From NCBI GenBank assembly GCA_030674875.1, contig JASXSU010000001.1, positions 820,001-884,000 on the forward strand: a stretch of DNA of 64,000 nucleotides, read 5' to 3'. The notes beneath the pieces are model-generated. The model had not been told where the DNA came from, searched no databases, and worked only from the letters and a program-made list of their open reading frames with translations. The DNA is from Candidatus Endonucleibacter sp. (ex Gigantidas childressi). GTDB lineage: Bacteria; Pseudomonadota; Gammaproteobacteria; Pseudomonadales; Endozoicomonadaceae. This document shows, in pieces, positions 9,448 to 18,775 of this stretch. Positions within the stretch are counted from its first letter, which is position 1; each line of letters starts with the position of its first letter. Made by a program: the position numbers and the translations under genes.

Positions 9448-10224
9448 TCAAGTGGTTAGATCCCAATCATAATCGATAATAACAGGCGCATGAAAAGAAA
9501 ACCCCTGCGCCTTATAAATACCACCGTTTAATACTTTATTACGTACACCTGAAGTGATTATTTGATAATCGATTCGCATACCAATATTATCACGCCGAAG
9601 AGATTCATCCTGCCACCAGGAGTATTTACCCGGCTCTTGATCCACTTCTCTATAAGCGTCGTAAAAGCCCATATCCCCTAAAAGTCCCTCCATCCAATTT
9701 CGTTCTGATGCTTTGAAGCCAGATACTTCTTCTGCTGTTTGCCAATCATAAATGTCAATCTTACGATGTGCAATATTCCATGTTCCGCACATAATAAACT
9801 CTCGACGTTTTCGGCGCTGTTTATTCAAATTGTGAGAATAAGCATCAAGGAAACGATACTTGAAATTCTGACTTGCTTCATCATAGCCTTCAGGCACATA
9901 AACATTAACTATACTCATCTTGTCAAAATCAGCTTGCAAATAACGGCCGGTCTCATCTACCTCAGGGCAACCAAGCCCGCTAATGACGGCTTTGGGCGCT
10001 TGCCGCGTATATATGGCCGCGCCACCACGTTCGGTTTCATTGCAGCCGTAGTAAGCGTAACAAAAGTAGCCATCCATTTGATATTGATCCTCAGCCATGG
10101 AGCACTCTGTTTCACGCGTATCCTGAAGACAAATAACATCCGCATCTTGATCTGCAAGCCAGTCAAATAGCCCTTTCTCTTTGGCCCTCTTAAGACCCTC
10201 ACAATTGAAACTTATAACTCTCAT
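9448..10224 (-). CDS. crc: Catabolite repression control protein Crc (exonuclease III fold)
   Basis: A 258-residue member of the EEP/exonuclease III fold that closely matches Pseudomonas Crc along its length (DADVICLQDTR, GRYLQADFDKMSI, KQRRKRREFIMCG, FSFHAPVIIDYDW). Crc acts with Hfq to repress translation of catabolic mRNAs. Active-site positions of ExoIII are changed: LQDTR instead of LQETK, CGTWNIAH instead of GDWN, and SFHAP instead of SDHAP. This fits a non-nuclease regulator. The ATG at 10224 is chosen because AAGGTG lies six bases upstream and the length matches Crc; a Met codon at 10248 is less likely. It is divergent from pyrE, the same pairing as in Pseudomonas. Confidence 0.88.
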   Translation of the reverse strand: MRVISFNCEGLKRAKEKGLFDWLADQDADVICLQDTRETECSMAEDQYQMDGYFCYAYYGCNETERGGAAIYTRQAPKAVISGLGCPEVDETGRYLQADFDKMSIVNVYVPEGYDEASQNFKYRFLDAYSHNLNKQRRKRREFIMCGTWNIAHRKIDIYDWQTAEEVSGFKASERNWMEGLLGDMGFYDAYREVDQEPGKYSWWQDESLRRDNIGMRIDYQIITSGVRNKVLNGGIYKAQGFSFHAPVIIDYDWDLTT

Positions 10225-10644
10225 TAAATACACCTTGGCAGCATGCATAACACACTGAGCATAACATAAAGCAGCGGCCTCGTTACTGTTGGCGACCGAT
10301 GCTAATAACTAAGTAAAACCGTATAACAACTGTTAATAACAGCGGACTATCTTCTAATTGTTTACTCAAATAAATGAGATCAAGTCTAGCGATTCTTTTT
10401 CTTTCAGCAATATAACCACCAAACTTGGAAATACAAAGAGACCATCTCATCTCTCAATCACTTATCCATCCAACTCAATGAAGCTTCGACCATATACCAC
10501 TTACCTACGATTCTAATGACTTCAAAGTAACGTTAATCTAACGCTAGCTCTCAGCTACTAAACAATTTCGAGCAGCCACCATTTTTGTAACTTCTATGCT
10601 ATGAATAAACACCACCTAGACCTAATCTTCAGGTAGAATGCTAT

Positions 10645-10761
10645 ATTCATTTTTAAGATGTGAGACTGTTGACAGCTCTCATTCATCACAATCGCCACTT
10701 GCAATAAGCTCATGAGATTCGTTTATTTACAACTTACATATACTTTCAATGGAATCGGGTA
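10645..10761. repeat. Family B palindromic repeat in the crc/pyrE divergent region
   Basis: Within the 626 bp gap between crc and pyrE. Recognisable blocks are CTGTTGACAGCTCTCATTCA, GCTCATGAGATTCG and the terminal CTTTCAATGGAATCGGGTA. The left half of the gap holds nothing identifiable. Confidence 0.6.
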
Positions 10762-10850
10762 TATATAGCGTAGCTTGAAATAGCAAAAAACACAGCTCTT
10801 CCTTGAGCTAAAAGTCAGTTTATTGTAAAAAAAAGAGGTATCTTGGCTCT

Positions 10851-11492
10851 ATGCTTGATTATCAGGAAGCATTTCTTCAGTTGTCTTTGCAAGAACAGGT
10901 TATTAGCCTGGGCGACTTCACACTTAAGTCTGGACGCAGGTCTCCCTATTTTTTTAATGCTGGATTATTTAATACCGGTGAAGCTATGAGTAAGCTTGGG
11001 CAGTTTTATGCCAAGGCTTTAGTCTCATCGGGAATAGACTTTGATATTTTATTTGGTCCCGCTTACAAAGGCATTCCTTTAGCAACAGCAACAGTCGTTG
11101 CCTTAGCTCAGCAGCACCAACGCAATGTATACTGGAGTTTTAACAGGAAAGAAGCCAAAGAACATGGCGAAGGTGGCAACATAGTGGGAGCGCGCCCCCA
11201 AGGAAACGTAGTGATTATTGACGATGTTATTACTGCTGGCACAGCCATTCGTGAAGCGATGGACACTCTGAAAAGCTTTGGGGCGACACCGGCAGCAGTT
11301 TTGATCGCCCTAGACCGGCAAGAAAAGGGCAATGGCGCGCTATCTGCCACTCAACAGATCGAAAATGACTTCAGCGTCCCAGTTATCAGTATCATTAAGC
11401 TAGAACACCTTCTGGAATTCGTGCTAAATAATGAGTCGATCAAGCAGTATGCTCCAGCAATCACTGATTATAGAAATCAGTATGGCATTTAA
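10851..11492 (+). CDS. pyrE: Orotate phosphoribosyltransferase
   Basis: A 213-residue cytoplasmic enzyme of de novo pyrimidine synthesis that converts orotate and PRPP to orotidine 5'-phosphate. Landmarks are [29 protein letters not shown], the flexible catalytic loop [13 protein letters not shown] and the PRPP motif [20 protein letters not shown] upstream of the ATG is a plausible ribosome-binding site. It is divergent from crc. rph, a frequent neighbour of pyrE, is 13 kb away. Confidence 0.97.
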   Translation: MLDYQEAFLQLSLQEQVISLGDFTLKSGRRSPYFFNAGLFNTGEAMSKLGQFYAKALVSSGIDFDILFGPAYKGIPLATATVVALAQQHQRNVYWSFNRKEAKEHGEGGNIVGARPQGNVVIIDDVITAGTAIREAMDTLKSFGATPAAVLIALDRQEKGNGALSATQQIENDFSVPVISIIKLEHLLEFVLNNESIKQYAPAITDYRNQYGI

Positions 11493-11618
11493 GCCACGCA
11501 GCACATAGGCCACTACCGCCAGAACAAAACCGAGGCAATATGCTATAAGATTGCTTCTTTACGTCTAACATAACACAAAAGCATTCTCATTCTTGCCAGT
11601 ACCGGAACAGAAAAAGCT

Positions 11619-11786
11619 CTATTTTATTTTGTATTCCTTATACTCAACATGCTTGCGTATCACCGGATCGTACTTTTTAAACACCAACTTATCAGGAGTA
11701 TTACGCTTATTCTTGGTAGTGGTATAATAATGACCAGTCCCCGCAGAGGAAACCAGCTTGATCTTTTCACGTGCGCTCTTTGCCAT
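11619..11786 (-). CDS. rpmG: 50S ribosomal protein L33
   Basis: A 55-residue basic protein translated from the minus strand: [20 protein letters not shown], then [20 protein letters not shown] and a C-terminal EYKEYKIK. It matches L33 of the large ribosomal subunit. No zinc-binding Cys pairs are present, so it is the Cys-less form. It lies 19 bp downstream of rpmB on the same strand, the conserved rpmB-rpmG pair. It is shorter than many gene-finder cut-offs, but its sequence is unambiguous. Confidence 0.96.
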   Translation of the reverse strand: MAKSAREKIKLVSSAGTGHYYTTTKNKRNTPDKLVFKKYDPVIRKHVEYKEYKIK

Positions 11787-11805
11787 GATTAATAGCTCCC
11801 AGTGC

Positions 11806-12042
11806 CTAGAGTTTCAGACCTGCTGAAGATAGGTCCGCCAGAACAGCCTCAATGCCCTTCTTGTCGATAATACGAATCCCCTTAGCGGAAACACGCAAAC
11901 GCACAAAATGGTTCTCGCTCGCCACCCAAAAACGCTTATAGTGCAAATTAGGCACAAAGCGACGACGAGTTTTGTTATTTGCATGAGACACATTATTACC
12001 CGTAACCGGACGTTTGCCGGTAACCTGACAAATCTTGGACAT
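11806..12042 (-). CDS. rpmB: 50S ribosomal protein L28
   Basis: A 78-residue ribosomal protein with the family N-terminus [20 protein letters not shown], followed by [20 protein letters not shown] and the C-terminal [15 protein letters not shown]. Length and sequence are typical of gammaproteobacterial L28. It is first of the rpmB-rpmG pair. In Pseudomonas this pair lies close to coaBC and dut, as it does here. Confidence 0.97.
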   Translation of the reverse strand: MSKICQVTGKRPVTGNNVSHANNKTRRRFVPNLHYKRFWVASENHFVRLRVSAKGIRIIDKKGIEAVLADLSSAGLKL

Positions 12043-12582
12043 TTTTATGGCCTCTTAAACCAAATAATCCGACCATAAGGCCAAAAAATACTCAATAATT
12101 TCCAGAACTATATTTTTGGGGCAAGACCATAACAGCTTCACCCATAACCAACTTTCAAAGATCAAACTTTATACCAGAATCAAGCACCAAATGCAAATAT
12201 CGGAGGCCTAGCAACACATAACTTTATCGAGTAAAGGGTCATACTCGTCATCATTGAGAAGATGAGAATAGGAAGCCAACGAATGAGGTATTTATCTGTA
12301 GACACCATAATCATTCACTCCATCAAAACTATTCACACGTAACTAGGTCAGCCGAAGCACGCTCATACTTTTACAATTGGCTCGTAATAAAATTGCTAAT
12401 AATTCTTGATCAGACAACAATCTTGCTCCATATTTGAGCAGTTTTCCTTGAGTAGATTTTGCGATCACTCATTAAAATATTTTTCCGGACAAATCTTTGC
12501 TTCCACTAATACTGGCCGTCTATTCATCTGTTAGTGAATTAGACAAAAAATATTGGAATAATTCCAGAGACTTTCCCAGCCC
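12043..12582. other. Intergenic region between rpmB and coaBC
   Basis: 540 bp between divergent genes, presumably holding both promoters. I see no open frame with family features, no clear repeat arms and no obvious RNA gene. Confidence 0.5.
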
Positions 12583-13809
12583 ATGCAACAGTTACGGAAC
12601 AAAAGGATCATTCTCGGTGTTAGTGGAGGCATTGCCGCCTACAAAAGTGCCGATCTGATCCGAAAACTCACCAACCTCGGAGCACACGTCCGGGTAGTTA
12701 TGACCGCTGGAGCCTGTGAGTTTATTACTCCACTAACCATGCAGGCTCTTTCTCATCACCCCGTACATCTTGATCTTCTTGATACCAACGCTGAAGCTGC
12801 TATGGGGCATATAGAGCTAGCGAGGTGGGCAGACATAATCTTAATAGCTCCAGCAACCGCTAATTTTATTGCCCGCCTAGCAGGAGGACATGCAGATGAT
12901 TTACTAACAACACTATGCTTGGCCACCAGCGCACCTATTTCTCTAGCTCCGGCGATGAATAAAGGCATGTGGGTCAATAATATAACACAACAAAATTGCC
13001 AAGAATTGCTAAAACGTAACATTTGTCTTCTGGGACCAGCAATTGGTAACCTAGCTTGCGGAGACGAGGGCCCAGGACGAATGCTTGAGACTGAACTTAT
13101 TGTTGAACAAATCTCAGGAATGTTTCAGCACAACGCTCTCAGCGGCGTTAATCTAACGATAACCGCTGGCCCAACCCGTGAACAGATTGACCCTATCCGC
13201 TATCTTTCCAATCATAGCTCAGGGAAAATGGGATACGCCCTTGCCGAGGCAGCTATCGAAGCCGGTGCTACAGTCACGCTAATCAGCGGCCCTGTTAATA
13301 TTCCCGTGCCCAATAGAGTTAACTGCATCCATGTTGTCAGTGCGCGAGAAATGCACCAAACAGTTCATGATAACATTTCTGGAGTTGATATCTTTATTGG
13401 TTGTGCAGCTGTCTGCGACTATCGCCCTGAAGAAGTTTGCTTAGAAAAGATCAAAAAAGATCCAGAAAATAGCGGCGAAACAAAAAGTATCAAGTTAGTA
13501 CAAAACCCAGATATTATCGCCTCAGTAACCACTTTACATCCACCTCTTTTTGTCATCGGCTTTGCTGCAGAAACTCAACATCTTTTGAGGCATGCCAAAG
13601 ATAAACTAAAACGCAAAAAACTAAACCTTATTATTGCCAATGATATTTCTAACACAAATAGCGGCTTTAATAGTGACAGCAATGAAGTCACCATACTGGG
13701 GCACGACTTTGAAGAAACTTTGCCAATAGCATCAAAAAAAGTACTATCAGGAATGCTTCTGAAAATCATTAGCCGAGACTATAACACGTGGAAAGCAGAA
13801 CAGGATTAG
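12583..13809 (+). CDS. coaBC: Bifunctional phosphopantothenoylcysteine decarboxylase / phosphopantothenate-cysteine ligase
   Basis: A 408-residue fused enzyme of coenzyme A biosynthesis. The N-terminal FMN-dependent decarboxylase (CoaC) shows [11 protein letters not shown], the catalytic His in [18 protein letters not shown] and the Cys-bearing flap [10 protein letters not shown]. The C-terminal ligase (CoaB) begins near residue 190 with [20 protein letters not shown] and includes [11 protein letters not shown] and [19 protein letters not shown]. Length and domain order are normal. dut starts one base after its stop codon, so the two are probably co-transcribed, as in many gammaproteobacteria. 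Confidence 0.97.
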   Translation: MQQLRNKRIILGVSGGIAAYKSADLIRKLTNLGAHVRVVMTAGACEFITPLTMQALSHHPVHLDLLDTNAEAAMGHIELARWADIILIAPATANFIARLAGGHADDLLTTLCLATSAPISLAPAMNKGMWVNNITQQNCQELLKRNICLLGPAIGNLACGDEGPGRMLETELIVEQISGMFQHNALSGVNLTITAGPTREQIDPIRYLSNHSSGKMGYALAEAAIEAGATVTLISGPVNIPVPNRVNCIHVVSAREMHQTVHDNISGVDIFIGCAAVCDYRPEEVCLEKIKKDPENSGETKSIKLVQNPDIIASVTTLHPPLFVIGFAAETQHLLRHAKDKLKRKKLNLIIANDISNTNSGFNSDSNEVTILGHDFEETLPIASKKVLSGMLLKIISRDYNTWKAEQD

Positions 13810-13810
13810 C

Positions 13811-14266
13811 ATGAAAAAACTACAAACAATTATTCTTGATAAACGTATAGGTACGGAATTCCCACTCCCAACCCACGCAACAGAAGGCTCTGCGGGCATA
13901 GACCTGCGTGCGTGCGTGGATACACCTCTCACTTTGGAGCCAGGGCAAACAGAACTGCTGCCAACAGGTATGGCTATTCATATTAATGACTCTTCCTTAG
14001 CAGCCATGATCCTTCCCCGCTCCGGTCTCGGCCATAAACACGGCATCGTACTAGGAAACCTTGTTGGGTTGATTGACTCTGACTATCAGGGCCAACTGAT
14101 GGTTTCCTGCTGGAATAGAGGCCATGCGACATTTACTATAAACCCAGGGGATCGCATCGCACAGCTTATACTGGTACCAGTTATTCAGGCTGAGCTTGAT
14201 ATTGTTGATAGCTTTGAGGAAAGTCGAAGAGGGAAAGGCGGCTTCGGTCACTCTGGAAAAAGTTAA
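13811..14266 (+). CDS. dut: Deoxyuridine 5'-triphosphate nucleotidohydrolase
   Basis: A 151-residue trimeric dUTPase that hydrolyses dUTP to dUMP and pyrophosphate, keeping uracil out of DNA. All five motifs are seen: GSAGIDLRA (1), LPRSGLG (2), [15 protein letters not shown] (3), [10 protein letters not shown] (4) and the C-terminal arm [10 protein letters not shown] (5). It follows coaBC with a one-base gap and is followed by a family B repeat. Confidence 0.97.
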   Translation: MKKLQTIILDKRIGTEFPLPTHATEGSAGIDLRACVDTPLTLEPGQTELLPTGMAIHINDSSLAAMILPRSGLGHKHGIVLGNLVGLIDSDYQGQLMVSCWNRGHATFTINPGDRIAQLILVPVIQAELDIVDSFEESRRGKGGFGHSGKS

Positions 14267-14289
14267 ATGATCCAACCAAAAGTAAGAGC

Positions 14290-14397
14290 AAGACTCGGTA
14301 GACGATGAGGAAACGATGCTCTATGAGTCTACTCGTAGTAGGTAATTGGTGTGAGGGATCGTAGTCAACAAACTCACGCCTTCAAAGGAAATAGGTA
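14290..14397. repeat. Family B palindromic repeat
   Basis: Lies between the convergent dut and polA genes. The core reads GAGTCTACTCGTAGTAGGTA, then GTGTGAGGGATCGTAGTCAACA, and it ends ACGCCTTCAAAGGAAATAGGTA. It could form a hairpin and serve as a bidirectional terminator. Confidence 0.65.
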
Positions 14398-14407
14398 TCG
14401 CCTTTTT

Positions 14408-17131
14408 TCAATGAGCCTCATCCCAGTTTTTCCCCACTCCTACTTCAACTAGCAAGGGCACCTCAAGGGAGACTGCACCGGACATTTTTTCTTCAACACC
14501 TGCTGTCAGCTCGTCCAAATCTTTTGTAGCAACTTCAAATACCAGCTCATCATGCACCTGCATTATCACTCGGGCATCAAACGAACTAGATTTTAACCAC
14601 TGGTCCACAGATATCATCGCTTTTTTAATAATATCTGCCGCAGTACCCTGCATCGGTGCATTAATCGCTGTTCGTTCTGCTGCCTGACGACGCATACCAT
14701 TCTTAGCATTAATTTCTGGCAAATAAAGCCTTCTACCAAACAACGTTTCGACGTAACCTTTTTCTCTAGCCTGCACCTTTGTTTCTTCCATATAACGCTG
14801 AACACCAGGATATCGATCAAAATATAAGTTAATATACTCCTGTGCTGACTGCCTTGACGTTCCAAGCTGTTTAGCCAAACCAAAAGCAGACATGCCATAG
14901 ATCAAACCAAAGTTAATAGCCTTGGCGCTACGACGTTGGTCCGTGGAAACATCATCAAGCCCAACACAGAAAACTTCAGCCGCTGTAGCTTTATGGATAT
15001 CAAGCCCTTTAGCGAATGCATCAAGCAGCCCTTTATCTTCAGACAAATGAGCCATAATTCTCAGTTCAATTTGAGAATAATCAGCCGCTACCAGCTGAAA
15101 GCCTTCAGGGGCAATAAATGCCTGTCGTACTCGACGCCCTTCTTCTGTGCGAACCGGAATATTCTGAAGGTTGGGATCTGAAGATGACAACCGACCAGTT
15201 GCCGCTCCAACCTGATGGTAAGATGTATGAATTCTTCCCGAAGAAGCGTTGATCATCTTCGGTAACTTATCAGTGTAAGTAGATTTGAGCTTACTTAAAC
15301 CTCGGTGCTCTAAAATAAGCTGAGGTAGAGGATAGTCCAAAGCTAACTCCTGCAATACTTCTTCCGCTGTCGATGGCTGCCCCTTGGGGGTTTTCTTTAC
15401 AACAGGCAAACCCAGCTTATTAAACAACAGCTCCTGTAACTGCTTCGGAGAACTAAGGTTAAATATCTCTCCTGCTTCGCTATAAGCCAATTCCTCTAAC
15501 TCTTTAAGTTTTTGACCAATTTCAAGACTTTGCTTCCCCAGCAAAACCCCATCCACCAATGCACCGTTTCTTTCTATTTGAGAAATAACACCAAGCAACG
15601 GCATTTCAATATCCTCAAACACACTCTTAAGGCTGCTCACCTCGCTCAACAACGGCCAAATGGCGCAATGCAGCCTTAAGGTAATGTCTGCGTCTTCTGC
15701 AGCGTAAGGCCCAGCTTTTCCCAAATCAATTTGATTAAAAGTAAGCTGCTTAACACCTTTACCAGCAATATCTTCAAAAGAGATAGTGGAAAGCCCAAGG
15801 TAATTCTTAGCCAAGCTATTCATATCATGACGCGTTGCCGTAGAGTTAAAAACACTGGACTCCAGCATTGTATCAAAAGCCATGCCCTGAAGATGAATAT
15901 CATAGCGTGCAAGGATATTCTTATCATACTTCAGGTTCTGACCTACCTTATGCTGCTCTGGATCTTCCAACAATGGCTTGAGTTTTTGTAAAACCCATTG
16001 GCGATCCAGTTGATCAGGTATACCTATATAATCGTGAGCAACCGGCACGTAAGCAGCTTTTCCTTCCTCACAGGAAAAAGATACCCCAACCAAATCGGCC
16101 ACCATATAATTAAGGCCTGTAGTTTCAGTATCAAAAGCAAAAAGCTCAGATCCTTTAAGCAGATCAATCCACTTCAGAAAACACTTTTGATCTGTAACAA
16201 TTTCATACTCACCAGTCACTAACGTCTGTTTTGCGCCTTCGTCATCACCATCTAGCTCACTAATCAAAGAGCGCAACTCAAACTGCTCATAGAGATGAAG
16301 TAATTCTTGCTTTTTTATAGGCTCAGATTTGAGCTGCCCAATAGATACAGATAGGTCAACATCTGTTTTGATTGTTGCCAATTTTCTCGAAAGAAAAACA
16401 ACATCCTTATGTTCTTCAAATCGATCGGCAAAAGTTTTGCTGCCTCTAAAACCCAAACCCGCTACTTGGTCAAGGCTTGAAGCAATTTTATCAATGCTCC
16501 CTATCCCTTGAAGTAAAGCCTGAGCTGTTTTACTACCCACTCCAGGCATTCCAGGAATGTTATCGCTGGAATCGCCCATTAGCGCAAGGTAATCAATAAT
16601 CAGATCCGCAGACACACCAAACTTTTCAATCACTCCCTCCAAATCTGTTTTGGTATTACTCATTGTGTCTATCAAAGTAACATATGCACTAACTAGTTGA
16701 GCAATATCCTTATCACCGGTTGATATAACCGTATAAATTTTTTTCTCTGTTGCCTCCTCTGCCAATGTGCCGATAACGTCATCCGCCTCAACACCTTCAA
16801 TCATCAATAAAGGCAAACCAAGCGCCCTGACAATATTGTGAATAGGCTCCACCTGAGATCTTAAATCGTCAGGCATTGGCTTCCGGGTAGCTTTGTAGTC
16901 CTTATAAAGATCATGGCGAAAGTTTTTACCTTTTGCGTCAAATACAACCACAACATTACTTTCAGGGTGTTGCCTCATCATGCTTTTCAGCATATTTGTC
17001 ATCACCCTAATAGCACCTGTAGGCCGGCCATCGGAAGTGCGTAGGTTAGCCCGCTCAGATGCATGATACGCCCTGTAAAGATACGAAGATCCATCAACTA
17101 GAATAAGAGGCGCTACTGTTTGTTCTTCCAT
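14408..17131 (-). CDS. polA: DNA polymerase I
   Basis: A 907-residue three-domain polymerase for Okazaki-fragment processing and repair. The 5'-3' nuclease domain starts LILVDGSSYLYRAYHA and contains GVEADDVIGTLA and GDSSDNIPGMPGVG. The 3'-5' proofreading domain keeps its acidic residues (FDTETTGLNY, GQNLKYDKNIL, AAEDADITLR), so proofreading should be active. The polymerase domain has DPNLQNIPVR, motif A DYSQIELRIMAHLS, the O-helix RRSAKAINFGLIYG and motif C VHDELVFEV. MEEQTVAPLILVDGSSYLY at 17131 is the likely start; the open frame reaches 17185. It is divergent from the zur operon, and polA also lies near znu genes in Pseudomonas. Confidence 0.97.
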   Translation of the reverse strand: MEEQTVAPLILVDGSSYLYRAYHASERANLRTSDGRPTGAIRVMTNMLKSMMRQHPESNVVVVFDAKGKNFRHDLYKDYKATRKPMPDDLRSQVEPIHNIVRALGLPLLMIEGVEADDVIGTLAEEATEKKIYTVISTGDKDIAQLVSAYVTLIDTMSNTKTDLEGVIEKFGVSADLIIDYLALMGDSSDNIPGMPGVGSKTAQALLQGIGSIDKIASSLDQVAGLGFRGSKTFADRFEEHKDVVFLSRKLATIKTDVDLSVSIGQLKSEPIKKQELLHLYEQFELRSLISELDGDDEGAKQTLVTGEYEIVTDQKCFLKWIDLLKGSELFAFDTETTGLNYMVADLVGVSFSCEEGKAAYVPVAHDYIGIPDQLDRQWVLQKLKPLLEDPEQHKVGQNLKYDKNILARYDIHLQGMAFDTMLESSVFNSTATRHDMNSLAKNYLGLSTISFEDIAGKGVKQLTFNQIDLGKAGPYAAEDADITLRLHCAIWPLLSEVSSLKSVFEDIEMPLLGVISQIERNGALVDGVLLGKQSLEIGQKLKELEELAYSEAGEIFNLSSPKQLQELLFNKLGLPVVKKTPKGQPSTAEEVLQELALDYPLPQLILEHRGLSKLKSTYTDKLPKMINASSGRIHTSYHQVGAATGRLSSSDPNLQNIPVRTEEGRRVRQAFIAPEGFQLVAADYSQIELRIMAHLSEDKGLLDAFAKGLDIHKATAAEVFCVGLDDVSTDQRRSAKAINFGLIYGMSAFGLAKQLGTSRQSAQEYINLYFDRYPGVQRYMEETKVQAREKGYVETLFGRRLYLPEINAKNGMRRQAAERTAINAPMQGTAADIIKKAMISVDQWLKSSSFDARVIMQVHDELVFEVATKDLDELTAGVEEKMSGAVSLEVPLLVEVGVGKNWDEAH

Positions 17132-17302
17132 TGTTTGTTTCCGTTGAGCCAAGAAGCTTGTCCGAGAATATCTCATAGCCGGCACACTTACAAAGCGGGT
17201 GGTCGAATGCCTTCACAAGATTTGCCTTTTAAAAAAAGATACTAATCGCACTAATACCTTGCAATCATTAGGCGAGCGCTATACTCCTTGGCTCTTCGGA
17301 CG

Positions 17303-17422
17303 TTATACTCATTATCACTGATGGTATGAGTAGGTGACAAACCGCGCGAAGCCACATATTAGTCTATGATCTATAGACTATTGAGAGTAATCAATGCCTT
17401 ACACCTTCACTGGGAATAGGTA
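17303..17422. repeat. Family B palindromic repeat
   Basis: Between polA and the zur operon. The left arm is TATACTCATTATCACTGATGG, the core GTAGGTGACAAACCGCGCGAAG and the right arm CACCTTCACTGGGAATAGGTA. It sits about 60 bp upstream of the Zur box. Confidence 0.65.
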
Positions 17423-17478
17423 TGCTTGCTTACTCACACTTCCAATGATAAATAAAAACAAGTAACTTCAGCCAAAAG

Positions 17479-17493
17479 TGTTATGCTATAACA
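17479..17493 (+). promoter_or_regulatory. Zur box (zinc-responsive operator)
   Basis: TGTTATGCTATAACA is a perfect 6-3-6 inverted repeat and fits the gammaproteobacterial Zur consensus TGTTATANTATAACA. It lies 27 bp upstream of the zur start codon. Autorepression of zur-znuC-znuB by zinc-loaded Zur is the natural reading. Confidence 0.85.
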
Positions 17494-17520
17494 TACTTGA
17501 GAATACATAACAGGAGTAAA

Positions 17521-18033
17521 ATGCTGATCTCTCAAAACTCACCCGACAAACCTCACAATCATAATCACTGCATCCAAAATGCATTGAATGAGGCTCGTGC
17601 ACTTTGCCAAAAACAAGGAGTAAACCTTACGCCCCTTAGGGAAAAGATACTTACAATTGTTTGGAAAAACCAGCAACCCATAGGTGCCTATGATATCCTA
17701 GCAAAACTGGCAAATCAGGAGGCGCACCGCGCACAACCACCAACTGTTTACCGAATTTTGGGTTTTTTACAAAAACACGGACTGGTTCACAAACTACCTT
17801 CCATTAATTCTTACATTGGTTGTTCTAACCCATCAGTCCATGCAGAAAACTCTCATTGGGGTTGCTTCTTTATCTGTAATAATTGTCGAACCACTATTGA
17901 AGTGGATAGCTCAGAAGTAACCAGTTCCATTCAAAGCTGCGCCTCTCGTTATGATTTTTCTCTATCAAGCTCTCCCATAGAGCTAACTGGACTTTGTCAT
18001 ACTTGTAGTAACAACAAGCCATCCCATGACTGA
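17521..18033 (+). CDS. zur: Zinc uptake regulator Zur (Fur family)
   Basis: A 170-residue Fur-family repressor that binds Zn2+ and represses zinc-uptake genes. The N-terminal winged helix contains VNLTPLREKILTIVW and PPTVYRILGFLQKHGLVHKL. The dimerisation domain has HWGCFFICNNC and the C-terminal LCHTC, supplying the two CxxC structural zinc pairs, plus an N-terminal His cluster (PHNHNHC). The ATG at 17521 is chosen because CAGGAG sits just upstream; an upstream in-frame start at 17497 would overlap the operator region. It is first gene of zur-znuC-znuB and overlaps znuC by 8 bp. Confidence 0.93.
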   Translation: MLISQNSPDKPHNHNHCIQNALNEARALCQKQGVNLTPLREKILTIVWKNQQPIGAYDILAKLANQEAHRAQPPTVYRILGFLQKHGLVHKLPSINSYIGCSNPSVHAENSHWGCFFICNNCRTTIEVDSSEVTSSIQSCASRYDFSLSSSPIELTGLCHTCSNNKPSHD

Positions 18034-18775
18034 ACCCCTGATAAGCCTGAAAGAGATAAGCATCAATTTCCAAGAGCGGTCAACTCTAAATAAAATAGAC
18101 CTAGATGTAAAGCAAGGCGAAATAGTTACACTAATCGGCCCAAATGGCGCTGGAAAAACCACTCTCGTAAGAATCGCTCTTGGATTACAGAACCCCGACT
18201 CAGGAACAAGAAGCATCACGAAGGGGTTGCGGATCGGATACATGCCACAAAAACTACATATCAATAAAAGCATGCCACTGCGAGTCGAGCGTTTTCTAGC
18301 ACTGACAAACAGCAAGAGCCATGAAATTACAGCTGCCCTGAGCAAAACAGGCATTAAGTACGCAGCCAACTCTTCCGTGCAAGCACTTTCTGGCGGCGAA
18401 CAACAAAGAGTATTATTGGCCAGGGCACTATTAAACAAACCCCACTTGCTAGTTCTTGATGAACCAGTTCAGGGAGTTGACATAAACGGTCAGCGCGAAC
18501 TATACCAGTTAATTACCGAGATACGAGACGAACAAAATTGCTCAGTATTGATGGTTTCCCATGACCTTCACTTGGTTATGGCATCCACAGACAAAGTGGT
18601 TTGTATCAACCAACACGTCTGCTGCTCTGGTCACCCACTTCTAGTAAGACGCCATCCCGCCTACTTAGAGCTGTTTGGTAAAGAATCTACTGAACTTGCC
18701 GTTTACACGCATAACCACGATCACAACCATAACGCCAGCGGCCATGTCGTTCATAACCACAGAAAGGGATCATAA
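18026..18775 (+). CDS. znuC: Zinc ABC transporter ATP-binding protein ZnuC
   Basis: A 249-residue ATPase of the high-affinity zinc importer. Walker A GPNGAGKTT, Q-loop region YMPQKLH, signature LSGGEQQRVLLARAL, Walker B HLLVLDEP and the H-loop VSHDLH are all intact. The C-terminus is His-rich (HNHDHNHNASGHVVHNH), common in ZnuC and probably metal-binding. It overlaps zur upstream (ATGACTGA) and znuB downstream (TAATG), so translation of the three is coupled. The substrate-binding protein gene znuA is not in this window. Confidence 0.96.
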   Translation: MTEPLISLKEISINFQERSTLNKIDLDVKQGEIVTLIGPNGAGKTTLVRIALGLQNPDSGTRSITKGLRIGYMPQKLHINKSMPLRVERFLALTNSKSHEITAALSKTGIKYAANSSVQALSGGEQQRVLLARALLNKPHLLVLDEPVQGVDINGQRELYQLITEIRDEQNCSVLMVSHDLHLVMASTDKVVCINQHVCCSGHPLLVRRHPAYLELFGKESTELAVYTHNHDHNHNASGHVVHNHRKGS

